Shown one piece after another: positions 1 through 12,946 of a DNA stretch of 64,000 nt (position 1 is the first letter of the stretch; each line of letters begins with the position of its first letter). The position numbers and the translations under genes were made by a program. A model generated the notes under the pieces. That model saw only the letters and a program-made list of their open reading frames with translations. It had not been told where the DNA came from and made no database searches. This stretch comes from Molossus alvarezi (Eukaryota > Chordata > Mammalia > Chiroptera > Molossidae): assembly GCA_037176705.1 (NCBI GenBank), contig CM073898.1:40884988-40948987 (forward strand). Reading direction: 5' to 3'.

Positions 1-337
1 GGGTATTCTATACACTTTTTATATGTAATTTAAGCTCAGTAATACAACCTATTGATTGTTTGCTTTGATTTTCACTATCTGACCAAATAAAGCAGAGACA
101 GATGGCTCTTCTGTCTTACACTATTTTAAGCTACAAATATGTTGCCCATTTTTGAGCCTATGTACTTAATCTGAAATCTGTCATACCATAAATTTAAACT
201 TTCCATATTTTAAGGTGAAGACAACGTGGATTAAAGATCAGAAGATCCAGGCTCTCATCTTGGTGTGTGGCCTCTTGTGAATCACTTCACCCTGCTGAAT
301 CCCAACCTTCTCATCTATGAGGTAAGTTAGACTAGAT

Positions 338-495
338 CAGGGCTGCTCAATCTTTAGTGTTCGCACTAATGACCTAGGTATTTTGGTAAAAGAAGAGTCT
401 GATCAGCAGGCCTTGGGTAGGGCCAGAGATTCTGCATTTGCACCGAGGCCCCAGGTGCTGCTGGACTACACACTACACTTTGAGTGACAAACGAC
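338..495. mobile_element. MER20-like non-autonomous hAT relic
   Basis: A degraded short element of the hAT-Charlie kind. It has the block 'gggccagagattctgcattt' near its middle and 'cacactttgagt' near its right end, both typical of MER20/MER5-class elements. Terminal repeats are too worn to fix exact ends. The subfamily is uncertain. Confidence 0.45.
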
Positions 496-2746
496 TAAAT
501 ACATTTTTGAACAAATGCTGTATAATTTGGGGTTTCTATGAAATTATTCATGAGAAGGCATGTCCTGAAGGCCTCAAACAGGGATCAGCACAGGCAAACA
601 CTAACAAGGGTCTAGTGCTTTACAGAGCAAAGTGTGTTTGAATCAATTTAGTCATCACAGCATTTCTGAGAGGAACCTAAACTCAGAAAAATTGAATGAC
701 TGGCTCAAGATCACACATCATAGTGTCAACATGTGGCAAAGACAAAATCAAATGTAGAGCCTCATCTCCAACTAGCTTTGCTCACATACCCCTATGTCTT
801 CCATGGTCACTTTTACATTCACTGGGCCCCAAAATGCATGAAGCCAAAAAAGACCTAGCCTAATGGAGTTTCATACATGGCCAGATATTTATGCATTTAT
901 TTGAAGTTTCTTAAATATTGATAAAATCTAGTATTCATTTATTAGAGCCTATTTAAGATTTTTATTTTCTTTCATATCTTGCCATTACTTTTGTGCTGCA
1001 TCCCATTCATCAAGTACAGAAAAGCCTCTCAGGCTAGCATGTGCAACTTTCCATTGCTACCGTACATGAGTTCTAGATCTTAAAGGCCAAAAAAGCATCT
1101 ATTTGACTAAAGAGCTATAAGGCAGCCATAAAAATTATGGATCACAGAAATAAGCAATTAGTGTTATCTTCAATTGCTTTATTGGCAGTATTCACTCGTT
1201 AGAATAGAGGCAGCCGTAAAACAGATTGCAACATACTGTATAACAGCATATGGGATTTTACATTATAATGCTATTCTCTGCCAAGAAGTCATATTTTCAT
1301 TTGAATGCATGGAACAGATTATCACAGGGTTTCCAGCATTAGAAGTGGATGACCCTTACTTTTTTTGTAGTTGTTTTTAAAAAGCAATTCCTGAAGTTAC
1401 GAACAAATCAAAATAAGTGTGATGGCGAATAGGGCTGTGTTACATGCCTGCCTTCTGAGCCACTGGAGACTGGGCATGGCATGGAGCTACAGCAGATAAT
1501 AAAGTCAATCTCTAACGTGGTGGATAGAGGGAGAGTTGAGGGTCTGCCAGTCTTCCCAAACCAGCTGGCGTCAATTCTGGAGGAAGCTGCTCACCCGCCC
1601 ATCGCATCACAGCTGAAGTGCCACAAATGGCACCAGTAGGACAGGGGAAAGAAATAAAACAATAGGAATAAGAATACAAAAAAGAACAGGATCTTCATTT
1701 AACATTGGGAGATGCTGTCTTGACAGCTACTCCGCCATTTTTACAGAAAGTGCACGTAAGTGTGTTTATATACTGCAGATAGTGCGTACATATCAAATAC
1801 ACACACCTGCGGTCCATGTTTCCATAGGCCAAGCTCTCAGGATCACCAAAAAGCCTCAAGTTTAAGAGTTTCCCAGTCCCTCACACAGTTTACAAGTTTC
1901 AGTGTGGCACACCTGGAAATAGGGCTCAATGCCCACTCTCCTGTTTCAACAGCTAAAGTTGGGAAAAGAGGAGGGAAAAGTACACCTAACAGGTCCTCTT
2001 TCCAAGATCAGACTGTGACACAGCAAATGAAGGGCGGGATTGCTGAAAAGGAAGCTCGTGAAGTTTCACATTAGGAGTCACAGTTGATCAAATAAATATT
2101 AATCACCAAATGTATTTATGTCACTTCTCACACAATTGCAATATATTTCAAATGTGTTTTTAAATGGTGGATAAAACATACTGGGAAGGCAAAGGAAAAA
2201 AACCTCTTTTTATAGAACCTCACATACGAGGGAGCTAGAGGCATATGTAGTAATTTTCCAGAACAAAGGAATATGTTTGAATTAGTTTCTATGGGTTTTC
2301 TGCTATTTCTTCTGATCTCATAAAATCCAAATAACTTTATAAAGTCTTTAGAGTCTATATACAGTAAAATCACATTAAAAGTAGACTTTAATCTTCCAAT
2401 GAATTAGTATATTCACTTAAGTAATATTTCTAGTCTTAAGTCTAAGAAAAGTATAAAAATATTTTCAACATTTAACTGTAAAGGAAATTTAGAATTTTGG
2501 TAAAAGAGTATCTTAAATGATTACAAAGGCAATAATAATGCAAAATGAAGTATAGCAGAGTTGCCTTTCTACGTCCTTTGGCTAATTAGAATAACATTTT
2601 TAGTCCTCAGTTTAGACATTTTTCTGTTGCAGGTCTTTTCCTTTTCTTTATAAAAGTATTTGGTGAAAAAACTAAGTTAGTCTAATTCTTAAAGCATTTT
2701 GCAACCTGATCCTGCCTATTCTATTTACTAGTCCCTATGGCTGGTG
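496..2746. other. Unique AT-rich DNA, no gene recognised
   Basis: No coding signal was recognised. A possible MIR fragment in reverse orientation lies near 660-760 (a worn match to the block read as 'gaggttaagtaacttgcccaaggtcacac'-like sequence). A longer open frame at 1760-2074 (104 codons) has no recognisable domain and no splice or promoter context, so I treat it as chance. Confidence 0.4.
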
Positions 2747-2906
2747 TACACAGACACCTCAGCGAGATTACAGGTACGGCTCAAGGCCACCACAATAAAG
2801 TGAGTCACAATCTTTTTGCTGGTAGAGGGTCTTGCCTTCAATTTGTAAAAAACACAACTTCTGTGAAGTGCCATAAAGGACCGCAATAAAGCGAGGTGTG
2901 CCTGTA
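2747..2906. mobile_element. Tigger1-derived MITE (Tc1/mariner, pogo-like)
   Basis: A short internally deleted Tigger copy. The left end (2749 on) reads 'cagacacctcagcgagatt' and the right end reads 'gcaataaagcgaggtgtgcctg', which are inverted versions of the Tigger terminus with its repeated 'gcaataaagcga' words. The internal text 'cttcaatttgtaaaaaacac' is also characteristic of the Tigger1 3' side. TA dinucleotides at 2747-2748 and 2905-2906 fit the TA target duplication. It has no transposase. Confidence 0.8.
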
Positions 2907-5203
2907 TTGGTCTAGTGTTTAAATTCTGCTTTAGTTGTCATGGATTTATTTGTAAAGTTGCATAATGACCATATTATCTATAGCATCCTCCCAAATTGAG
3001 CTTGAAAAGAAATTTTTAAGCATTTTTCAAGTGGTTAGAGTAACTGCTCATGAATGACTACCCTGCCTTATTTTTAGAGTGAGGAAAATTGGTAGTTTTC
3101 CAGGAGCCAAACAAGAGGACCCCTTTAAAAACTCTAAATGGAAAAAGACATCAAGACAGTGGCTAGTGTATACTTCAAGAAAATGCATGCTGACAAATTG
3201 AGGGTGTTCCACCAATGTATAACATACAGTGAAACATCTGCCTTTTGGTTCAATAGGAGTATTTTCTTCAATAGCCGACCAATTTTCTTAATTTGGCAGC
3301 TCTTGTGGCCCTGGCCTTGCAATTGAGGTGACCTTATTACATGTATAGAAATGTTGGGAAGCAACCGTTCCTTGAGACTATAACATAGCTAACTCAAGGG
3401 ACCACGCATTTTTAAAATGTCAATGACTGTGTGTGCGTGTGTGTGTGTGTCCCAAAGAGGGTCCCATTGAGTCAGATGACAGTGACACAAAGGCTAATAG
3501 AGAGATTGTGTTTTACATATTTATCTTGCCATACAGTAATGTTACTTAATTCAGCATTGTTCAGAACAAACCAACAATGAATAGTGTCTTGCTATATAAT
3601 GACTAGTTTTTCCTTTTCTTGCAATAGAGTAAAGCATTTAAGGAAGAAAAAAAAACCACAAGCATCTCAAACAGCCTCTGCTTTGCTGCAAAAATAGACT
3701 GTGACGAGAGTAAGTCTTCCAATCAATTATGCAGCATGGTTTTAAGTGAGGAAAAATTTCAACATACGTATCACTTCAAAATATATACAGCATATATCTA
3801 TATGTGCAAACTGCGTAAATTTTGAAGGGCTACGAAGCATATATTTTGCTACAGCAAAGTTCTGACTGTTAAATTGATTGCAACAAAACTATAATTTCTT
3901 TTGCTGAAAAACCCTAGCAATATGAATCTCACTGGGATTACTTAAACTCAGTGGTGTGTGTATACATCTATATGTGTGTGGGTATAAACAAAGGGATTTC
4001 TACAAATTCTCCTCAGTGAGGCTCAGAAGCAACTCCTCTAACTAAAATATTCCTCTGACATTTTCTCCTTAAAGCGGCAATAGTAAATGAACATACTTCC
4101 AATTTCATAGTCTGCAGTTGTGGACTCTGAATCTGTTCTGCATAGGGATGGGTCAAGCAATGATGTTCACTCCCTTTATCTACATGCAGGGCTCTTTAAT
4201 GGTCTCCATGAGAGTATCCTTTCAAAAGAATGATCTGTCCCATTAGCCAGAGCAATGTGACTCAGACTTTTACATATATATGTAAAATATATATATTCAT
4301 TTTGGCTGAATTCAGGAATGAGTCTGTGGGCTAAAGGATCGATCTGTCAGAGCAACAGACTGCAGTTAGAAACTGCCAACAAATCACAAGCAACAGTAGG
4401 TAATGACTAATTGTAACAGGAATGACGGAACAGAGGGTGGGGATTGTTTCAGAAAATGTAGCTGAAAAACAAAACGATCTTTCTCAAATAAAATCAAACA
4501 TTTTTGTTTTGGTATTTGTTGTTGTTAAATCAAACAGGCACAGAACCTTCACTCTTCTCAAAAGTTCCTAGTGATACTGATCAATCTGACCCTTTCTAAG
4601 AGATCTGCAAATTTTCTAACAGAGGTTGAATTTCCTGTTCCTTTATTTCTATTAATATTATTCAGTGAGGTATTTTTGAGATTTCTCAATGAATTATTAT
4701 TTTAAAACACTCTTTGGGGCTATATAACCTAAAACTTACAGGAAACCTTAACTCTGACTCCCATGTTGTAGTAATGAATATACAACACGATCTTAAGAAA
4801 AATAAAGGCGGGGGGAGTTTTTGAAAATTTACAAGGTCTAAGAACTAGAATGGCAAGAACAATCATATCTATATCTTTTATTGATTAGAATGTTGCAGTT
4901 TTTAATTATCTATTTAATATTAATTCTTCAGATATTAATGAAATACCTTTTTTTGAATTAGCAACAAATACAAATTTGTTAATAACTCAAAATTATCCTT
5001 CTAAAATTTTAATTTATAAAATTACTCAGAGCCTCAAGTGCTTAAATGAATTAAACTCTGCACTGAGTCCAAAGGCTTTGGAGATGTTCTGTAAATTGTG
5101 CTTCACTGCAATAAAGACCAAGGTTGTCTCTGTAGTGAAAACACAAGAATTTTGTGGCTCTCTGTAGCTGTAGAGATTACAGAGCATTTTGGGTCCAATG
5201 TTG
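2907..5203. other. Unique AT-rich DNA with small simple repeats
   Basis: No gene was recognised. It holds a short (TG)n at 3428-3450 and a perfect 20-bp palindrome at 4268-4287 (ttttacatat/atatgtaaaa). Nothing else stands out by eye. Confidence 0.4.
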
Positions 5204-5216
5204 TATCATATTTTTA

Positions 5217-5485
5217 TTATTTTTTTGTTAGTCATTATTTCTCATCTGAGGATATGTTCATTGATTTTTAGAGAGAGAGGGAGAGAGGGGAGGAGAGAGA
5301 GAGAGAAAGAAAGAAAGAAACATCAATGTGAGAGAGAAACATCAATTAGTTGCCTCACATACATACCCCGATAAGGGACTGAACCCACAACCTAAGTATA
5401 TACTCTGACCAAGAATTGAACCCACAACTTTTTGGTATATGGGAAAATGCTCCAACCAACTGAACCACCTAGCCAGGGCCTGTAA
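5217..5485 (-). mobile_element. Ves-type tRNA-derived SINE (older form)
   Basis: Reverse-oriented bat SINE. The tRNA-like head lies at the right ('cacctagccagggcc'), the purine run of the CT-rich middle at about 5270-5340, and the tail at the left. Near-identical 13-bp TSDs flank it at 5204-5216 and 5486-5498 (tatcatattttta / tatcatactttta). Its tail contains both an 'atcaatga' block and an 'atcctcagatgag' block, which most other copies have only singly. Confidence 0.85.
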
Positions 5486-6711
5486 TATCATACTTTTAAA
5501 GGTCACTTATTTTGTTTAAATTTAAATATTTAATTTCAACCAAAATAGTGTGGCAAGATTGTCCATATACTTTTTCTAAATGTAAAAATTATAATCTCCT
5601 TAACTTGATGATGTAGGCTAGTACCCCAATCTGTAGGTTATATAATCCATTTTGTCTCACTGATATTTTAATTTCTAAATTCTCTGCTTTCTACAGACAC
5701 GTTGAACATCAGACTCCAAGTATATTTAATATTTGCATCAAATATTATTTATCTCATTATTCACAGAAGAAAGAATGAGAGAAAGCTAAGGACTGCCCTC
5801 TTTTTTCAAACAGACATCAATAGATGTCCCAAACTAGTTTCTCAAAAACTTAACTCTCTGTATGATAGAAAAGAGAAGAGCAGTTCTAGAATGTCAAATT
5901 AAAAAATAATTAGCCATTAACATGCAAAGATGGAAAAGAAAAAGTTTGCAGAAATAAGTGTCCAAAAAACAAACAAACAAACAAATTAGATGCGAGGATA
6001 AAAAATAATGGGGAAGAGTGAACTATGGATTGTTGAAGCAATATGTATGAAGAAAGAAAAGACACTAAGGGCAAATTAAATGGCACAAGGGCACAGAAAG
6101 TCTGTGAGAGGGACCAGAAAAAAATACTAAGAGGGAAAATATAAAACCTTGGTCAAGAGAAGTGAGTTTACATCAAAAACCCATAAAACACCTATAGAAA
6201 ATCAGAATTACACTCGACTAAATTTTAAATAAATTTTCCCTCTATTTTGTTCTGATTCTTCAATACCAATAAATAACCTAGCCTAAATCTTAATTAATAC
6301 GGGTCAGAGGCTTAGAATTTCCTATCTGTTCCAGAGAAGCTTGGACATGTGATTGGTATGCTTCTGAACTATTCTATTGTTTCCACTGTCAGAATATTTT
6401 GGACAAAAACATCAACATCTTGATAACTGAATATCTGCTAAAGCTATTTATATTTATTATAAAACTGTGTGAACCTCCCAAAGGGTGAACCGCAGAAGAC
6501 TTGATATTCCAGATTTCAACACAAGTGCATCAGTCTCCCATTATCACCTAAGTCCTTTACATCCAAACACAGTGCAATGAGATGGAAATACTGTGATTAG
6601 GAAATATTAGCACAGAGCCGAACACACCAGTTCACTAGGAACAACAGAAACACCTCCAGTAATTTTCAAGGACTGACAAAATAACACCTGAGGTGGATTC
6701 CCTCAGTCATT
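5486..6711. other. Unique AT-rich DNA
   Basis: No gene or dispersed repeat was recognised with confidence. A short (aaac)n run is near 5968-5985. Confidence 0.35.
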
Positions 6712-7110
6712 CAATCATTTGTTTATTCATTCTTTCAACAAATATTTTTCAAACATCTACCCACCATGGCCCTGGCCGGCTTGGCTCAGCGGATAGAGCA
6801 TCAGCCCGTGGACCAGAGAGACCTGGGTTTGGTTCCTGCTAAGGGCACGTACCTAGGTTGCAGTTTGTCCCTGGCCCTGGTTGGGTCGTGTGGGAGGCAG
6901 CCACTCGATGTGTTCTTTTCACGTCAATGTTTCTCTCTCTCTCTCTTCCTCTCTTTCCTTCCCACTCTATCTGAACAAAAAATGGAAAAATGTCCTCGGG
7001 TGAGGATTAAATAAATAAATAAATAATAAAATAAAATAAAACAAACAAAAAAACACCCACCCACCATGTTCCAGGTACTATACAGTCCTACAACCTTCAT
7101 GCCTTTATAG
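6712..7110 (-). mobile_element. L2 LINE 3' fragment, split by a Ves SINE
   Basis: Text at 6712-6768 (attcaat..tttattcattctttcaacaaatattt) continues after the SINE at 7059 ('ccaccatgttccaggtacta'). Joined, the two parts resemble the reverse complement of the L2 3' end (caacaaatatttattgagcaccta..tgtgccaggcactg). The SINE is therefore younger than this L2 relic. Confidence 0.6.
6769..7058 (+). mobile_element. Ves-type SINE (young form)
   Basis: Starts gccctggccggcttggctcag and carries the Ves middle (tttgtccctggccctgg), a CT run, 'tgtcctcgggtgagg' and an A-rich (aaat)n tail. The exact 10-bp TSD 'acccaccatg' is at 6759-6768 and 7059-7068. A short open frame running through it is an artefact. Confidence 0.93.
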
Positions 7111-10100
7111 CATAATTTCACACATGTAAATAACCCAGTTCACAACAACAGCAATTACATAACTCAATTACCACCTCTTTTCCCCATGTTCTAATTATGC
7201 CTGGCCTTTTATGCGGGTTATGTTCACAACTATTTGATATATTTGAATAATTTCAGGTAGATTCTTCTGCTCAAACATAACTAATTCATGAACAGTCATG
7301 TTATAACATGTGATCTTACATGAAGCATTGTTTTCTTAAGTTAATGATATTCCTGGATCTAGTTCACCCTAATGTGAGGAAAATAACCTCTCAACCCCAC
7401 CACAAAAGAAAAGAAAGGCTAGCATGGAAACATTGGAATAGAAGGACAGAGCCAGGCCCTGCAGTGGCAAAGGGGGAAGAGGAAACAGGGACGGCGCCCC
7501 CGCTTCACGATGGTGCCAGCCGCGGCCTTCACCCCTGCTCCAGGACGCACAAACTGCAACACTTCACATCTTTGTCTTGTTCAAGTTGCAAAGTGACATT
7601 TTTCCCCATAATTTCATTCTGTAATTTGATACCTAATCCTTTTCATTACGATTTCAACCAAAAAGATTGATCTGTATTTTTGTTTTCTTTCTCCAGACAA
7701 CTCGTAGTTTCAGGCCCAGATTATGCGCTGCTTGGGGATGCCCTTCTCTACGGGTAACCTGGGTTCACTGTTATTTTGAGGCATTTTAACCAAACCGCAT
7801 ATTCTATTACACGTAGATTCAAGTTTACCATATATCACATAATCCCTCTACTGTATGAAAACCACTATTCATACATACACCCACAAAAATGTTTTCCTCA
7901 GAAAATTACAGCAGTTCCAAGAGTTTGATCAACATCATTATTCCATGTGTCAAAGTAAACAGGTAACTAGTACATTTCTATCTATGATAAGTCAGCTGTG
8001 AGCACAGTTTGTGTCCTATTTTGACCGATAAACTCCAAAATAATTAGCAAAATCCTGACCATATTATTTGATATAAAATAAGAATTAGCTGTGCTTTTTC
8101 CTAACATAAGCTTGTTTATAATTGTCAGTAGTTGATTAAATAATTGTTTTTTTAAAAAATGACCATTGCTTTGGAAGGCCCATGTGAAAACAAAACAAAC
8201 AAAATCTTGGATTTAATCACTGTAGGCCACAATTTGAACTTCCCTTTGAGGCATAGAGATTTAGACAGGATCATTGAGCATGTGCTGGGAAAAATGTATT
8301 TAACCCACTCCCACTTGTTCCCCTTCACCATCTCAAAATTACAGCTGGGGACTTCAAACCACAGGGCAAAGTGGGTGATGGCCTGTGGGGTGCTACTGTG
8401 AGCCCTTCTCCCAGGATTCTTAGGTGCCCCTTGCTTCTCCAGGGCGGACGGTGAATGGCTGTTAACAGATTTGGTATGCACACGGTTCCTTCCCGTTTTC
8501 ACTGCAGCATGTCTGACTTCCCTACTCCAAGGAGCTGTCCTTAGCCACTGCGACCTCCGTTCCTGCAGGTGACAGTGTGGCTTTCTGCTGATTTATTAAA
8601 AATCTCCCATTTTATGGCTCCTGTGTACTCTCTGGAGTGTGATCATGTGACCAGTATAATGACAATCTGTCTCCCTGCTAACATTTCTCTACTTTGGTTA
8701 TTTGTTTGATAAAGTGAGGAGCTTCCCTTTTGTTGCCCTTCATCAGAGCTTAATGTCTTTACTTTGGGATCAATATACTTTATGAATAATTTTATTTCCT
8801 TCTATTTTTATGGTCTTTTCTCCTCATTATCATACTGAGTTTATTAGCTGGTGCTGTCAGTATCTTTACCCTGTCATATGTTCCTGAGGTACAGTAAATA
8901 TCACTTGTGTTGTAATTAATATGCACACCCTCTGCAGTAATTAAAGTACAGACCCCTTCAACCAGCTGAGCTTCCTACACTAATTCCACCTTATCTTCAT
9001 AATGAACTTATTGTAATCTGAAACTACTACTGAATATTGTTCAGTAAGGCTAGAAGAATGAAATCTAACTAGATGCAATAATATTTGTGAACATGTTAAT
9101 ATAAAAATGAATTTAATTAGTTTAAGTCTAATTAAATTTCCCATACAATTAAAAGCCTCCCCTTCCATTTTTTAAAAACTAAGAAATGCCCCATTGTTGC
9201 CCTTTCAAATTTCCTACAAAGAAGCAGACTGGACAGATGTTTTCCCCCCATAAGATACACATAGCAGAACCCATAGAAACCAGAAATTGGACAGTGACAT
9301 ATTAGGGAAACAGCCGAGTCCCTTAGAGAAACTACAATCTAAAATAGTGGGCTTGCAAAGAGTCTGGACAATTCAGAAATCCGACCTTTCTATAAAAAAG
9401 AAAAACTAAAGCAAAATCGTTTATTAAACCCATCTGTGAATCCAAAAATACGTTTTTAAAATATCTGATACTATATGTAAATTGCAAGTTGCACTAAGTC
9501 ACAGTCCATGTCCCCAAGGAGTTTATAGTTTAATGAAATACAGATTTTAATTCAGCAAACATGTATTGGGCATTTTCTGGAAATAACACAGACAATGGAT
9601 GTCACAGAATTTCTCAGCCGGATGAAAAAGGAAAAGTCTGGCATTGAGTTTGCACCTTGAGGGACAAGGGAGAGAATTTGCTGCAGGATGCCAGCCTGGT
9701 GCTGCGCATACTCTCTCTGGCTGGAGAAGGGAGTCTGTGTAAGTTAGAAAAAATAGACACACAAGACTAAATCAAGATACATAATTGGCACAAAGGAGGA
9801 ACATGTGAGGAACGGTATGCGCATTGAATATTACACTTACATTGTCAGGAAACATTTCAACATGGAAAGGGAGTGCTCAAAGAGCAGACCCACAATAGGC
9901 AGAGAGCTGGCAAAGGAGTCTGAAACTCGGGTGAAGGGTCAGGCATGACCACCATGGTGCCAGTAAATGGGATTATTTCAAGGTTAAAAGAAGTTGCCAC
10001 TAAGGTAGATCCCTGCTTTTAGTTATTCACAGGAATGACTTGCATCTTGGAATGAAAGAAATCATTTCCAAGATTGTAGACTGAACTAAATTAGCAGGCA

Positions 10101-10174
10101 GCACAGCATTGAGGACAGGTACAACATATACACACATGTAAATATCTTGAGAATTTAAAAGTGGTTTACTGGTC
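7111..10174. other. Unique DNA with weak L2/MIR traces
   Basis: No gene was recognised. A small GC-richer patch at about 7440-7560 interrupts the AT-rich background. Text near 9543-9575 (attcagcaaacatgtattgggc) looks like a reverse L2/MIR fragment. Open frames of about 116 codons at 7320-7670 (+) and 8152-8502 (-) show no domain and overlap non-coding-like sequence. Confidence 0.4.
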
Positions 10175-10189
10175 AAAACACCTGTCAAT

Positions 10190-10413
10190 CCTGGCCGGTG
10201 TGGCTCAGTGGTTGAGCACCGACCTATGCACCAAGAGGTCACTGGTTCGATTCCCAGTCAGGGCACATGCCCAGGTTGTGGACCAGATCCCCAGTGGGGG
10301 CCATGTAGGAGGTGGCCAATTAATGTTCTCTCTCATCAATATTTCTATCTCTCTGTCTCCCTCTCCATTCTTCTCTCTCTAAAAAAATCAATAAAGAAAA
10401 AAATTTGAAAACA
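10190..10413 (+). mobile_element. Ves-type SINE (form ending in atcaataaa)
   Basis: Head 'cctggccggtgtggctcagtgg', B-box-like 'ggttcgattcc', CT-rich middle and a tail 'aaaaatcaataaag'. An exact 15-bp TSD (aaaacacctgtcaat) is at 10175-10189 and 10414-10428. This class lacks the 'tcctcgggtgagg' block. Confidence 0.93.
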
Positions 10414-11412
10414 AAAACACCTGTCAATTAGGACAACACATCTACTCTCACACTTGTTTTTCTTTCTCTAAGACTACCTCTGTTAATGGGAGATTTGTAA
10501 GATTCATTACTTAATGGAAGGAAGTAACCAAGTGATGTCATCCTTGCAGTAGTAGAACCCAGACTCCACCATTCCCTGGCACTGACTGGTTCTGGCGATC
10601 TCCGGGCAGTGATGGACTGGGCTCCCTGAGAAAATCAAATCCCTTCTCCTACTGGACTTGATATGAATTGAATTGGAAAATAATGAGGAAGCATTCAGAG
10701 CAGCAAATATACAATAATTTCTGTAAAATTATCAGACTTTAGACAGGAGATGTCTTTTGGCAACATTGTCTATCTATGCCCCTATTACCACTGCTAACAC
10801 AAGACATTGATTCTTTCAATGCCCTGTCTCCTATTCATCTTGAGCCTCTAGTTTGAAATGCACTTTTTTCCCCTTAAGGCATTAAATATGTATAAGTTTT
10901 GGAACCTAGAATAATCTCATGATACTCCCTAATATAATAAAATGAAGAAAATTATATGTAAGTTAGCACAGTCAGAAGGCAACGAGTCCTAAGTAGAAAA
11001 CTTATAGTCTAGGAAGTTATCCTAAAAAGCAAATTTTTGAGAACTTGTCATAACATAAAGCTTGTGATGAAAACAAGTAGTATGTTGAGATGTATTGCTA
11101 AAGCTTTACATTACAAATCAAAGGAACTAAAATAGGCATTCTCTGGAAGAGAGCTTACTATATTTTAAGGAAGATTTAAATATACTTTAAAAGGGCAGCA
11201 TGGAGAAAATGGAATGATACTGATTCCAAAAATAAATTACCAAGAAAATTTGGGCTGTTTTGCTGCTAAAAAACTAAAACTAAAACAGATGTTGTCATCT
11301 ACCTGATGTTTCTTAATGTTGATCTTGACAATCAAAAGAGCATCTATGCAAAAGCACATCTGATAGGAATGAGTCGAGATCCTAAAAGATAAATGTTTAA
11401 AACTCCTGTTTG

Positions 11413-11570
11413 GCCCTGGCTGGTTTGGCTCAGCGGTTAGAGCGTCGGCCTGCGGTCCGGAGAGACCCGGGTTCAGTTCCCGCTAAGGGCATGTACCTCA
11501 GTTGCAGTTTGTCCCCGGCCCTGGTTGGTCGTGCGGGTGGCAGCCACTCGATGTGTCCCTTTCACATCGA

Positions 11571-11601
<31 letters not shown>

Positions 11602-11680
11602 ACCTCTCTCTCCCTCCCACTCTATCTGTACAAAAAATGGAAAAATGTCCTCAGGTGAGGATGAAAAAATAAATAAATAA
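11413..11680 (+). mobile_element. Ves-type SINE (young form)
   Basis: Near-consensus copy with head 'gccctggctggtttggctcag' and retained CpGs (gcgtcggcctgcggtccgg), a long (CT)n run at about 11577-11601, and 'tgtcctcaggtgaggat' before the tail. TSD 'aactcctgtttg' at 11401-11412 is repeated at 11685-11696. Confidence 0.93.
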
Positions 11681-12530
11681 AAAAAACTCCTGTTTGATAA
11701 AGTATTCATTAGGCTATGTCCCTGAAAATTACTGAATCCAGAATGTCTGCCTATTTTCAGAGACAGCAAGTCATGTATGTACATGGGTTGTATGCATGTC
11801 TATGTTTGTTTATGTGTGTGTGTACTTGTAGATATGAGAAAGCAAAAATTCTAGCTCAGAAAATTAAGCAATGAGATTTCCTTCAGTATATTTTTTCAAA
11901 ATAGTAACTGAAAATATAATCACTTGTCCCAATTTACATTTGTTCGTCTTTAAGCTTTGTGTTCAGTTCACTGTAAGACCTGAACCTAATGCTGAAGAAT
12001 AGTCTCAAAGGACAGAAAAAGTTCTGAAAATTAGCATCAGTGTTAAGAATCTGCATAACTTTTTAAAATTGTCCATGTGAAAGATAGACATGACTTTGGA
12101 GCAAATATTAGGTGACTCATGATTTATTCTGCATACTCGATAAAAGACAGCTGTCAAAATACAGAATTTTTGTACTTGTGGTGTATTTGTGGGGCTGAGA
12201 GTAGGGGAGTGGTCATTTCAAAACTCCATTTAGTGATATAATCTTGATTCATTAATAACTTTTTGGCAGACTGTGTTTATAGGGAAATGTCCTTGAGAAG
12301 GGTTTCATTGTGAGCCTCACGGTGTCATCTCTAACCCCTGTGGTCAGTTTACGTATTAGACCACCAATCCCTTAACATTATCACTTGATACAAAGAATAA
12401 AACAGGACAAGTAAATGATAAATGAGACAAGAAACGAAACATTCTAGGATGCTTACATGAAAGACATCCTTGAAGGAAACCCTTGCTGAGAAAGAAAATT
12501 TAAAAACTAGAAAGCTACGCTGTTCTCATT

Positions 12531-12608
12531 CTGTGTGTGTGTTTATACACACATACACACATATACACACACACGTATGTGTGTATATAGATATACTGTA
12601 TATATATC
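12531..12608. repeat. Mixed (TG)n/(CA)n/(TA)n microsatellite
   Basis: Alternating purine-pyrimidine tract: TG repeats, then CA repeats, then TG and TA again. The opposing blocks can pair with each other, so it may form cruciform or Z-type structures. Confidence 0.8.
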
Positions 12609-12746
12609 TAAAATAATCTCATTTTATGTATTTTAAAGTAATTTAGTAATACTAACTGTTGTATAAAATGCAAATAACAACATTTACCCCTCTCTTCTTT
12701 CCAGAAATGCTGAGGGGATTTTGAAAATGTATATAAAACTTTTGTG

Positions 12747-12946
12747 CCCTGGGTGGTTAGAGTGAGGGCCCACACACCAAAGGTGGTGGGTTTGATTTCC
12801 GGTCAAGGGGACATTCCTAGGTTGCAGGTTCAATCCAAGCCCCAGTCAGGAGGCAACCAATCAATGATTCTCCTCCCCCTCCCCCCTTTCGTCCCTTCCA
12901 AGCTCTCTAAATATATATCCTTCGGTGAAGATTAACAACAACAAAA
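12747..12946 (+). mobile_element. Ves-type SINE, diverged
   Basis: Diverged bat SINE with head 'ccctgggtggttagagtgag', middle 'cattcctaggttgcaggttc' and tail 'atccttcggtgaagatt'. A probable 12-bp TSD with two mismatches lies at 12735-12746 and about 12947-12958. The right end has an (aac)n-like tail. Confidence 0.75.

Noticed and set aside
1760..2074. 104-codon frame as a possible small gene
   Set aside because: No recognisable domain, no poly-A signal or splice context, and composition like its flanks.
6766..7014. tRNA gene suggested by tRNA-like head and B-box
   Set aside because: The head is part of a Ves SINE with tail and TSD. No complete cloverleaf with a 3' acceptor was seen here or in the other SINEs.
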